Assembly (NCBI RefSeq): GCF_000203935.1 | Contig: NC_008577.1 | Span: forward strand, 682,001 to 746,000 | Direction: 5' to 3' | Origin: Shewanella sp. ANA-3 | GTDB taxonomy: Bacteria > Pseudomonadota > Gammaproteobacteria > Enterobacterales > Shewanellaceae | Length of the DNA: 64,000 nt | In this document: in pieces, positions 40,231 to 48,637 of the stretch | How positions within the stretch are numbered: the stretch's first letter is position 1 | Layout of the letters: each line of letters begins with the position of its first letter | Made by a program: the position numbers and the translations under genes | The notes under the pieces: generated by a model | The model's database searches: none | Told to the model about the DNA's origin: nothing | What the model saw: the letters and a program-made list of their open reading frames with translations, nothing else

Positions 40231-40866
40231 TTAACGGGTACCATATACCACGATGGTTTTACCGTGTGCTTGGATCAAATTTTGCTCTTCAAGCATCTTT
40301 AAGATACGACCGACAGTTTCGCGGGAGCAACCGACGATCTGACCAATTTCTTGGCGAGTGATCTTAATTTGCATGCCGTCTGGGTGAGTCATGGCATCGG
40401 GTTGTTTAGCTAAGTGCAACAATGTCTGGGCAATACGGCCAGCCACATCGAGGAACGCTAAATTACCCACTTTCTGGCTAGTGCTTTGTAGGCGGTATGC
40501 CATTTGAGCCGATAGCTTCATCAGAATTTCGGGGTTAACTTGAATTAATTGCTTGAACTTCTTGTAAGAGATTTCAGCAATTTCACATGCTTGTTTCGCA
40601 CGAACCCAAGCAGTACGTTCAGCTTGTTCTTCGAACAATCCTAACTCACCGATAAAGTCGCCTTGATTAAGATAAGAAAGGATCATCTCCTTACCTTCTT
40701 CATCTTTAATCAATACCGCTACAGAACCTTTTACGATGTAATAAAGGGTATCTGAGTCTTCACCAGCATGGATCAAGGTGCTTTTAGCGGGATACTTGTG
40801 AATGTGACAGTGTGATAAAAACCATTCCAAAGTTGGGTCTGGTTTTGGCTTACCAATCAGAGCCAT
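40231..40866 (-). CDS. crp: cAMP receptor protein (global regulator)
   Basis: A 211-residue CRP almost the length of the E. coli protein. The cAMP-binding beta-roll has [20 protein letters not shown], with the Arg and Ser/Thr phosphate contacts. The helix-turn-helix is [20 protein letters not shown]. In Shewanella, CRP is the main activator of anaerobic respiration genes, so it could control the TtrA-like system in this window. It is divergent from the Sel1-repeat gene. Confidence 0.97.
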   Translation of the reverse strand: MALIGKPKPDPTLEWFLSHCHIHKYPAKSTLIHAGEDSDTLYYIVKGSVAVLIKDEEGKEMILSYLNQGDFIGELGLFEEQAERTAWVRAKQACEIAEISYKKFKQLIQVNPEILMKLSAQMAYRLQSTSQKVGNLAFLDVAGRIAQTLLHLAKQPDAMTHPDGMQIKITRQEIGQIVGCSRETVGRILKMLEEQNLIQAHGKTIVVYGTR

Positions 40867-41288
40867 GTCGATGTTCCTCGATTGATTAAAACGAAAGTAA
40901 GAATATTCTAAATAAGCATTTTACGTCAATTACACTCATAAAAACTTGATACACCTCTTAGTTTAGAATGAGTGAATAAATGCAATTAACCACCTAAAAT
41001 TAGAGCTTATTTTGCTACTTTAGTGATATTAGTCAACTAAATCGGTGCCAAACTCACTGGATTCACTTAACTCTGTAGAGTTAATCACATCTTATAAAGG
41101 CTTTTAAGGTTTTTTGCGAAGAAAATAACCTCAATTGCGACTAATGAATCAAAGGAATGGGATAATTGCTGCCCCTTAAGGGTTATTTCTATTTAATATA
41201 GGTTCGATTACGCCGATTTAGGCTCGACTTATGGGAATAATTCAGGCTAACTTGAGGGCGCGGTTGTTTTTCGTAAAGAGGTTACCAG
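40867..41288. promoter_or_regulatory. Divergent intergenic region crp / Sel1-repeat gene
   Basis: A 422-bp AT-rich region with no coding frame. It includes a short palindrome CCCTTAAGGG at about 41174-41183 and several TTTAATATA-like -10 candidates. AGAGG near 41277-41281 serves as ribosome binding site for the GTG at 41289. The crp promoter should lie within the first 150 bp, but no full sigma-70 pair is convincing. Confidence 0.35.
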
Positions 41289-42068
41289 GTGAAATACAGA
41301 CAATGGGTTTTAGGCGCCGGATTCACTTTATCCCTAGGGATGAGTGCTGCCGCGCACGCATTTTCTATTCCACAGCCAGCCAATGAAGTTGCGGCAAGTA
41401 AATTTGTGCACATTCAAGTGCAGGCCGAGCAGGGCGATGCCGACGCACAATTTTTACTGGGGCTGATGTTTCTCTCTGGACGTTATGTACAGCAAGAAGT
41501 GCCGACCGGATTGCATTGGATGACCCTTGCCGCCGAGCAGCAACACGAAAAGGCGCAGCAAACCTTAGCGGATCTCTCCTTTGAGGGGCAGCTAGTAAAG
41601 CGTGACTTAGCCGTGGCCGAACGTTGGTATAAGGATATGGGCGAGCGTGGTAATCGCTGGGCGCAGTTCCGTTTAGGCTTTATTTATGCCTCGGGTGGCG
41701 ATGGCATTGCGCGTAACTGTGGTAAAGCCGTGGAGCAATTTACCCGCGTGGGGGATGATGTTGCCCTTGGCAATGTGGCGTGGATTTTAGCGACTTGCCC
41801 CGAAGCCGAATATCGCGATGGTAATAAAGCGCTCGAATTATCCTTGCAGCTGCTGAAAGTGAACGAGAACGATCCCACCAACCTCGATAACTTGGCGGCC
41901 GCCTATGCCGAAGTCGGTGATTTTGGCGCCGCGGTATCGACCCAGCAAAAAGCGATAGCTGCCTTAAAGATGACGGCCGAAGCCACTAAGACTGACGAGT
42001 TTCAGCAGCGCCTGCACAGCTATGAGCAAAAGCGCGCTTACCGTGAGACCTTGCGTTTACTCGATTAA
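41289..42068 (+). CDS. Periplasmic Sel1-like / TPR repeat protein
   Basis: A 259-residue protein with a signal peptide (about 1-24, ending AHAFS). Sel1 repeats follow: GDADAQFLLGLMFLSGRYV, then QQHEKAQQTLADLSFEG and GNRWAQFRLGFIYASG. The C-terminal part looks like TPR helices (TNLDNLAAAYAEVGDFGAAV). Such repeats mediate protein-protein contacts. The GTG start is set by the signal peptide. It is monocistronic with a strong terminator. Confidence 0.83.
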   Translation: MKYRQWVLGAGFTLSLGMSAAAHAFSIPQPANEVAASKFVHIQVQAEQGDADAQFLLGLMFLSGRYVQQEVPTGLHWMTLAAEQQHEKAQQTLADLSFEGQLVKRDLAVAERWYKDMGERGNRWAQFRLGFIYASGGDGIARNCGKAVEQFTRVGDDVALGNVAWILATCPEAEYRDGNKALELSLQLLKVNENDPTNLDNLAAAYAEVGDFGAAVSTQQKAIAALKMTAEATKTDEFQQRLHSYEQKRAYRETLRLLD

Positions 42069-42094
42069 CCTCGTCTGTGGTTGCTTGTCTTGTT

Positions 42095-42130
42095 ATCAGC
42101 CCGAGCCATGCTCGGGCTGATTGTTTTTTA
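42095..42130 (+). terminator. Rho-independent terminator after the Sel1-repeat gene
   Basis: An 11-bp stem (42095-42105 with 42111-42121), 5-base loop and TTGTTTTTT tail. It also separates this gene from convergent thpR. Confidence 0.9.
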
Positions 42131-42188
42131 AGGATTATTTTTACTGATTACTTCTAGTGCATCGTTTATTCGCGTTAGCGGATTGGGC

Positions 42189-42761
42189 TTATGCGAGCGG
42201 CCAAGAATGTAAGATTTGATATTCCACACAGCGTCTGCCACTGGCGGAAAGATATAAGTGCAGCTCCTCGGGTGCGAGCGTGAGTTCAAGCATCGAAGCT
42301 TGGATGACGTTCTGCTGGACCAACTCCTTAAGCGTTCGCTCACTCGCCAAGATGCCTGACGGCTTTGCCTTTCTAAACAAGCTGATATGGGGCCGAAACG
42401 GATGCTCACTCAGGTGCAATTGTAACTGTTGGGCTAAATCCTGTGCCTGAGATGCTAAGAGGGCTAACTCAGGACTAATGCTATCGCCCTTTAAACAACA
42501 GATCTGCGCCTTAGGCCACACGGCGATGTTATCCAGCGTGACACTGAATTTCGGTTTAGCCAGCTTATCGACACCGTCGAGTAACTGCGCCACTTGAGTC
42601 GGATTGGCGAGTCCTAAAAACGCGAGGGTTAAGTGTAAATTGCTTTGGATGACGGGTTTAGCATGTGGCGCTAAATGTGGCGCCAAGCTTTGCTGCAATT
42701 GCAGCAGTTGTTGCCGCTGTATGCTTGTGGGGGCAAACCCAAGGAAGAGTCGTTGTAACAC
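42189..42761 (-). CDS. thpR: RNA 2',3'-cyclic phosphodiesterase (2'-5' RNA ligase family)
   Basis: A 190-residue 2H-phosphoesterase. The two catalytic H-x-T/S-x motifs are HLTLAFLG (near residue 47) and HISLFRKAK (near residue 128). The N-terminus LQRLFLGFAPTSIQRQQLL is typical of the LigT/ThpR family. It opens 2',3'-cyclic phosphates at RNA ends. It is convergent with the Sel1-repeat gene and divergent from the GGDEF-EAL gene. Confidence 0.92.
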   Translation of the reverse strand: MLQRLFLGFAPTSIQRQQLLQLQQSLAPHLAPHAKPVIQSNLHLTLAFLGLANPTQVAQLLDGVDKLAKPKFSVTLDNIAVWPKAQICCLKGDSISPELALLASQAQDLAQQLQLHLSEHPFRPHISLFRKAKPSGILASERTLKELVQQNVIQASMLELTLAPEELHLYLSASGRRCVEYQILHSWPLA

Positions 42762-42931
42762 CTGTTTATCTCCATCAGCTGCTCAAATGCCAAACTTAAG
42801 CTATGCTTTTGTTTGGTAATACAGACATTTCTGCGGTAGTCCCCATGATGGACTTCGATGACTTGAGTTTATCCGAGGTCAGCGTAGAAATAATACCTTA
42901 AATGGAATTGTAGGTAAGGAAATCCCTTTTC

Positions 42932-45118
42932 ATGTCAGATGGTTTAGCAAATCCACTCCAACAGGCATTAGTGACGATTTTTAGCGAAACGCCGCTAGAA
43001 ACCCTAGAGCAAAATGTTGATCAAGCCCTAGAGGCCATCACGCTGCAGTTGCATTGTGATGGCGTATTTGTGCTGACGGGCAGTTTAGCCCTAGACCATC
43101 TGCGTACCCGTAATCTGTACTTAAAACCGCAATTTAGCCAGGGCCAACAGGCACGGGTCTGGCCGCTTGCGCGTATGCCGTTTTTTCGCTCCTTAGTGAG
43201 AACCCCCACACTGCTGAATCTTCCCGATGTCGATACCTTGCCCGCAGAGGCTCAAGCGGAGCGGGCGTTACTTCGTGATTGGAACGTTAAAAGCCTATTG
43301 GTGTTACCGCCAGTGGTGTTTGGCGAAACCCGTATCGCCCTTGGCGCAGTCAATTGCTCGGAATGCTGTGAATGGAGTGCGGAGTTTATTCGGGAGTTTC
43401 AACATGCCGCCGTGATGATTGGCTCGGCGATGGAACTGACCCGTATTGCCCACGATATGTTGGCCAGTGAGCACAAATATCGCGAAGTTTTTAATCAATT
43501 GCCTTTAGCCTGCGCCCTGCTCGATAAACAGAATCAACTGACCATGCTGAACAAAGTCGCGTTGCAAACCCTGCCGGTGCAGCATGGATACGATTTATTT
43601 AGCATGGTGCGCGAAGAGGAGCATGCCATGCTCACCGACACGCTGCACATGGTGCGCGAAGGCGTATTGGGGCAAGCCTGGTGTGAGTTACCCTTAAAAT
43701 CTAACCTGCAGTTGGATTGGCTGAGGCTGAGCTTTAGCCAAATTCACGGCAATAAAGACACCCTAGTGATGATTGCCGAGGATGTTAGTGAAAAATATCG
43801 CCTCGCCGATGAGCTGTCCTTCCATGCCAATTATGATGCTTTGACTGGCTTACCGAATCGGTTGCATTTTGAGGCCTTACTCGAAAATCTGCTGCAAACC
43901 AAAGATGAGATGCCCACCTGCGTTGCCTTTATCGATGTCGATCAGTTTCAGGTGATCAACAATGTGAGCGGCCATCAGGCCGGTGATAAATTACTGTGCC
44001 AGCTTGCATTACGTCTCAAGCAATTGGTGCGTAAGGGCGATATTGTCGCGCGTTTGGGCGGCGATGAGTTTGGGATTTTAATGCATTATTGCAATGTGGA
44101 TTCGGCGCAGCATATCGCTAAGCGGATTTGTACTCAGTTAGCAACTCACGAATTTATCTGGGAAAACCGCTGCCACAATGTCAGCGTCAGTATGGGGATA
44201 GCTAAGTTCGATAGGTCGGCCTCTGATATTTATACCGTGATGAGCCATGCTGATGCGGCCTGTCGTCTCGCCAAGGATAAGGGCCGCAATGGCTGGCACT
44301 TGTACAGTGCCAAAGATCCTAAAATGACCCGCCTCTATACCGAGATGATGGCCTCGGTCGATATCGTCAGCGCTCTCGCGCTAAATCAATTTGAGCTGTA
44401 TTTCCAAAGCATTGCCCCGTTAAGTCGCGAAGAATCCGGCCTGCATTTAGAGGTGCTACTGCGGATGGTGCAGGCCAATGGCACTATTGTTTCGCCGGCG
44501 ATCTTTCTCCCTGCGGCGGAGCGTTATAACTTGGCGGCTAAGGTCGACCTGTGGGTGATCGATAATCTGCTGAAGTGGGGCAGTAGCCATTTGGATATTT
44601 GGCAACAGCTGGAGTTGGTCTCGGTCAATCTGTCGGCGACCTCGTTAGGTGACAGCGAGTTTATGAATTGGCTCGAAATGCGCCTGATGACTGAACCTGA
44701 GCTGGTGGATAAGCTCTGCATTGAGATCACCGAAACCGCCGCGGTGAGCCAATTAGATCAGGCCACTAAATTGATTGAAGTGCTGAGGCCATTAAACTGC
44801 CAACTCGCGTTGGATGATTTTGGCGCGGGATTTTCAAGCTTTGCCTACCTTAAACGCTTGAACGTGGATTATGTCAAAATCGACGGCCAGTTTGTGATTA
44901 ATCTCTGCGAAGACGAGGCTGACCAAGCCATCATCAAAGCCATTTGTCAGTTAGGACAAGATATGGGCTTCGATGTGGTGGCGGAGTTTGTTGAATCCAC
45001 CGAAATTGCCACTAAGTTAAAAAGCCTAGGCGTGGATTATGCCCAAGGTTATGCCATCAACAAGCCTATGCCGTTACTGACCTTAACCTCTGGCTTGGCC
45101 GAACCTTGGCTACGCTAA
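42932..45118 (+). CDS. GAF-PAS-GGDEF-EAL cyclic-di-GMP signalling protein
   Basis: A 728-residue soluble protein. An N-terminal GAF domain (about 15-175) and a PAS domain (about 180-295) precede GGDEF (about 300-460) with an intact RLGGDEFG site, then an EAL domain (about 470-715). The EAL signature reads EVLLRM instead of EALLR, but the metal and catalytic residues in CIEITETAA, LDDFGAGFSSF and VKIDGQF are present. It may make, break or only sense cyclic-di-GMP. TAAGGA 12 bp upstream supports the start. Confidence 0.92.
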   Translation: MSDGLANPLQQALVTIFSETPLETLEQNVDQALEAITLQLHCDGVFVLTGSLALDHLRTRNLYLKPQFSQGQQARVWPLARMPFFRSLVRTPTLLNLPDVDTLPAEAQAERALLRDWNVKSLLVLPPVVFGETRIALGAVNCSECCEWSAEFIREFQHAAVMIGSAMELTRIAHDMLASEHKYREVFNQLPLACALLDKQNQLTMLNKVALQTLPVQHGYDLFSMVREEEHAMLTDTLHMVREGVLGQAWCELPLKSNLQLDWLRLSFSQIHGNKDTLVMIAEDVSEKYRLADELSFHANYDALTGLPNRLHFEALLENLLQTKDEMPTCVAFIDVDQFQVINNVSGHQAGDKLLCQLALRLKQLVRKGDIVARLGGDEFGILMHYCNVDSAQHIAKRICTQLATHEFIWENRCHNVSVSMGIAKFDRSASDIYTVMSHADAACRLAKDKGRNGWHLYSAKDPKMTRLYTEMMASVDIVSALALNQFELYFQSIAPLSREESGLHLEVLLRMVQANGTIVSPAIFLPAAERYNLAAKVDLWVIDNLLKWGSSHLDIWQQLELVSVNLSATSLGDSEFMNWLEMRLMTEPELVDKLCIEITETAAVSQLDQATKLIEVLRPLNCQLALDDFGAGFSSFAYLKRLNVDYVKIDGQFVINLCEDEADQAIIKAICQLGQDMGFDVVAEFVESTEIATKLKSLGVDYAQGYAINKPMPLLTLTSGLAEPWLR

Positions 45119-45323
45119 CTTAGGTTATCTTGCGCTGAGTTTTCGCAAATCTGCAATTCTTAACGGCTAAGCGACTCATTTACCACTATTTATCTAATTG
45201 TGATCCCTCGCCATTTGGGCTGCGACAGATTGTCGCGCCCAGCCGAGTTTTGATTGCGCTTCCCTATCCAGTAACAACAATACCCCCACAAAAATCATTA
45301 AAAACAATATGTAGGGGAATATC

Positions 45324-45881
45324 GTGCAGTATCAACCTATCAAATTAGCCGTTATTTTAGCGGGTGTGCTGGGCACCGCTGTACCTCAATTAGGCTGGTC
45401 TTCTGAGGCGAGCGATTGTGGTGAAGATAAAAAATGTAATGATTATCTGCGGGTATCTGGCGATGTGATGCGTCAGCCTGTTCATCTAGTGAGCGATCCT
45501 AAACAGAACCGTTTGCCATTGCCTGCCTATGATGGCTCGGGATTTTTACGTTCTATCCCCGGATTTAACATCACCCGCAAGGGCGGCTCCGGTGGCGATC
45601 CCATGTTTCGGGGGCTGGGCGGCTCGCGCTTAAACATAGTCGATGATGGTCAGCATGTGTATGGCGCGAGCAGTGGTTTTGGTACCTTGGCACTCAATGC
45701 TTCTTGGTCATATAACAAGGATTTATCCTTAATTTTGGGTGTCGAAAACCTGTTTGATACCGCCTATGCCGAGCATGTGAGTAAGGCGGGTACGGGGAAC
45801 GATCTGCCTGGCAGTGAGGCCATGTTTAGGGTCAACGAGCCGGGCCGTAATCTCTGGGCTAAGTTGACCTATCAGTTCTAA
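45324..45881 (+). pseudogene. Remnant of a NosA/OprC-like copper TonB-dependent receptor (internal deletion)
   Basis: The 185-residue frame starts with a signal peptide and a plug segment typical of NosA/OprC (SIPGFNITRKGGSGGDPMFR and SRLNIVDDGQHVYGA). At about residue 112 it jumps directly to the last barrel strands (LSLILGVENLFDTAYAEHVS, NEPGRNLWAKLTYQF). Full family members have about 650-700 residues, so most of the plug and barrel is missing while the frame is intact. It cannot form a 22-strand barrel. The GTG start has AGGGG upstream. Confidence 0.85.
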
Positions 45882-45903
45882 CTCGGCTTATTTGTACTAT
45901 TGG

Positions 45904-45941
45904 CGCCCCGAGAGTCTTGCTGTCGGGGCGATGTTATTTTT
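45904..45941 (+). terminator. Terminator-like hairpin after the receptor remnant
   Basis: CGCCCCGA (45904-45911) pairs with TCGGGGCG (45923-45930); ATGTTATTTTT follows. Confidence 0.78.
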
Positions 45942-46052
45942 AAGGCAAGCCAATGCCAAACTGCGACGTATCAAAGCTAAGGCCGCGGGAGGGACACTGC
46001 CTAAGGCCTATGTTAAACTTCCCCATCATTTTTCCCTGTTGATACTGTTGCA

Positions 46053-48560
46053 TTGAACAATCTACCCATTCATTCCTTATTGCCATCCCTGCGCGATGCC
46101 TTTGCGAAACATGCGCAAGTGATCCTCGAAGCGCCAACGGGTGCGGGTAAATCGACCGCATTGCCCTTAGCCATGCTGGATTGGCCTGAGATTTCTGGGC
46201 GGATTTTAATGCTGGAACCCAGGCGTGTGGCTGCCCGTAGCGTGGCGCAATTTATTGCCAGTTGTCGGCAGCAGGCGGTAGGGCAAGAGGTAGGTTATCG
46301 CGTGCGCGGCGAGTCAAAGGTCAGTGGTGAAACTCGACTTGAGATTGTCACCGAAGGGATTTTAACTCGCATGATCCAGCAAGATCCTGAATTAACAGGC
46401 ATCGAGATGATCATTTTCGACGAGATCCACGAGCGGCATTTGACCACAGATCTCGGTTTAGCCTTGGCGCTCGAAGTGCAAAGCTCGCTGCGGGATGACT
46501 TAAAAATCCTCGCCATGTCGGCAACCTTATCTGGCCTGACATTGGCCGAGTTGATGCCCGATGCCGCCCTGCTACAGAGTGAAGGGCGCAGTTTCCCGGT
46601 CGACATTCGATATCGTCCCGTTGCTGGGCAGCAGCATTGGCTCGATCATCTGAGCCGCGTTGTGCTCGATGCCGCGATATCCGTAGGCGATAAGGGGCCA
46701 CAGGATATTTTAGTGTTTTTGCCCGGTAAAGCCGAAATCCTCCGAGTGGCGCAGTATCTAGAAGAGCGCCTCGATAGCAGTCACGTGGCGGTGTGCCCAC
46801 TCTATGGCGAGCTATCGGCGCAGGAACAGGACAGGGCGATAAAGGCCGACAGCAGCAGGCGCAAAATTGTGCTCTCCACCAACGTGGCCGAGTCGAGCTT
46901 GACCATCGAGGGCATTGGCCTTGTTATCGACAGCGGTTATAAACGCCAAGCCAGTTTTAATCCTAAAACTGGGGTGACACGTTTAAGCCTTAAGCGCATC
47001 AGCCAAGCCTCGGCAACCCAGCGTGCTGGCCGTGCGGGGCGTTTGGCGGCGGGCGAGTGTATCCGTTTATGGGGCCAAGAGGAGCATCAGCGTCTGCTCA
47101 AGGCCGATGAACCCGAAATTAGCCAAGCCGACTTAGTCGCCATGGCCCATGACTGTGCCTACTGGGGCGCGAAATCCTTCAGCGACTTACTGTTATTGAC
47201 TGCACCGCCCACGGTAAATGAGGCATTAGCTTGGCAACTGCTTCAGCGTTTAGGCATGGTCGATGAACACAACAAGCTGACTGCGCATGGCAAAGCGGCC
47301 TATGAGCTGGGGTGTCATCCGCGCCTCGCACATATGTTATTGGTGGCTAAATCTCGCGATGAACATCAACTGGCGGCCTTAGCCTGTTTACTGGCGGGGA
47401 TTTTAGAGGCGCGGGGATTGCCACGCAAAGGCGCCGATATCATGAATTATTTGCACTTTGCCACCCAAGGCAGTGCGGGGCAGCAAGCCAAACAATGGCT
47501 TAAAAAGCTGGCGCTAGATAAGCAATTTACTCAGGCCGATTTAGTGGCCATCGCCTCCCATGCCCATCATCAGGATGCCGGTTTGCTGTTGGCGCTGGCT
47601 TATCCTGACCGGATTGCCAAATCCCGTGGCGTTGAGGGGTATCAATTGGCCAATGGAACGGGCGTGGTGCTTAGCGCCGAAGATGCCTTAGCGCAAACGC
47701 CTTGGTTGGTGGTGGCAGATTATCAAGAAACCGAAGGCAAGAATGCCGGGCGGATTTATCTCGCCAGTCCATTATTGCCAAGTCTGTTCGATGAGGAGTT
47801 GGCCGAGTTGGTGGAGCGTTATGACCAATGCGGCTGGGATGAAGCTAAAGGCCGCGCTGTGGCCGAGCGCCAAACCAAAGTCGGGCAGATTTTACTGAAA
47901 TCAGAGGCTATTGCTAATCCGAATCGCGGCCAAATTGTGGCGGCATTACTGAGTTACATTCGCCAGCAGGGGTTACAAATCCTCAATTGGCACGATAACT
48001 TAGCGCAGTTTCAGGCTCGATTACAGTTAGCGCGCGATTTAGATCCGAATGCCGATTGGCCGGATATGAGCGACACCGCGCTGCTGGCAAACCTTGAAAC
48101 ATGGCTGGCGCCCTACCTTGAAAATGTGAATAATCTGCCGCAATTACAAAAACTCGATTGCTTTAGTTTGCTGGTAAACCAATTAACTTGGTCACAGCAA
48201 CAGGCACTCGATGCGCTGCTGCCCACCTCATGGCCGTTAGCCACGGGCACCTTCGCGCCGATATTGTACGATGCCTCGGGGCGAGCCTTGCTGCGGGTAC
48301 GTTTGCAGGAAACCTTTGGCATGGCAGACAGCCCGCTACTGGCTCAAGGTAAGCTTAAGGTGACGATGGAATTGCTGTCACCGGCGCAGCGCCCCTTGGC
48401 TCTAACAGCGGATCTCGCCAGTTTTTGGCAAGGGCCCTATGTGGAAGTGAAAAAAGAAATGCGTGGGCGTTATCCTAAACACCTGTGGCCGGACGACCCT
48501 GCCAATACGCAGCCCACAAAATTTACCAAGAAGAAAACCTTAGGTTTATCTCAGTCATAG
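46053..48560 (+). CDS. hrpB: ATP-dependent helicase HrpB (DEAH family)
   Basis: An 835-residue RNA/DNA helicase-like protein. Walker A is APTGAGKSTALPL near residue 32, box II is IIFDEIHERHL, motif III is MSATLSG and motif VI is TQRAGRAGRLAAGEC. The C-terminal HrpB-specific region ends in QGPYVEVKKEMRGRYPKHLW. The start is a TTG at 46053 that aligns with the family N-terminus (LPIHSLLPSLRDAF). It is followed by mrcB, as in E. coli. Confidence 0.94.
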   Translation: MNNLPIHSLLPSLRDAFAKHAQVILEAPTGAGKSTALPLAMLDWPEISGRILMLEPRRVAARSVAQFIASCRQQAVGQEVGYRVRGESKVSGETRLEIVTEGILTRMIQQDPELTGIEMIIFDEIHERHLTTDLGLALALEVQSSLRDDLKILAMSATLSGLTLAELMPDAALLQSEGRSFPVDIRYRPVAGQQHWLDHLSRVVLDAAISVGDKGPQDILVFLPGKAEILRVAQYLEERLDSSHVAVCPLYGELSAQEQDRAIKADSSRRKIVLSTNVAESSLTIEGIGLVIDSGYKRQASFNPKTGVTRLSLKRISQASATQRAGRAGRLAAGECIRLWGQEEHQRLLKADEPEISQADLVAMAHDCAYWGAKSFSDLLLLTAPPTVNEALAWQLLQRLGMVDEHNKLTAHGKAAYELGCHPRLAHMLLVAKSRDEHQLAALACLLAGILEARGLPRKGADIMNYLHFATQGSAGQQAKQWLKKLALDKQFTQADLVAIASHAHHQDAGLLLALAYPDRIAKSRGVEGYQLANGTGVVLSAEDALAQTPWLVVADYQETEGKNAGRIYLASPLLPSLFDEELAELVERYDQCGWDEAKGRAVAERQTKVGQILLKSEAIANPNRGQIVAALLSYIRQQGLQILNWHDNLAQFQARLQLARDLDPNADWPDMSDTALLANLETWLAPYLENVNNLPQLQKLDCFSLLVNQLTWSQQQALDALLPTSWPLATGTFAPILYDASGRALLRVRLQETFGMADSPLLAQGKLKVTMELLSPAQRPLALTADLASFWQGPYVEVKKEMRGRYPKHLWPDDPANTQPTKFTKKKTLGLSQS

Positions 48561-48637
48561 CCTTTAGACTGCTTTGATTTACAACCTTGTGTTGTGCCTG
48601 TGACTGATGCCGTTAACGCATAAATGATGAAGTAGAT

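Noticed and set aside
42932-45118. Inactive EAL domain because the motif reads EVL
   Set aside because: EVL and ELL variants occur in active enzymes and the other catalytic residues are intact.
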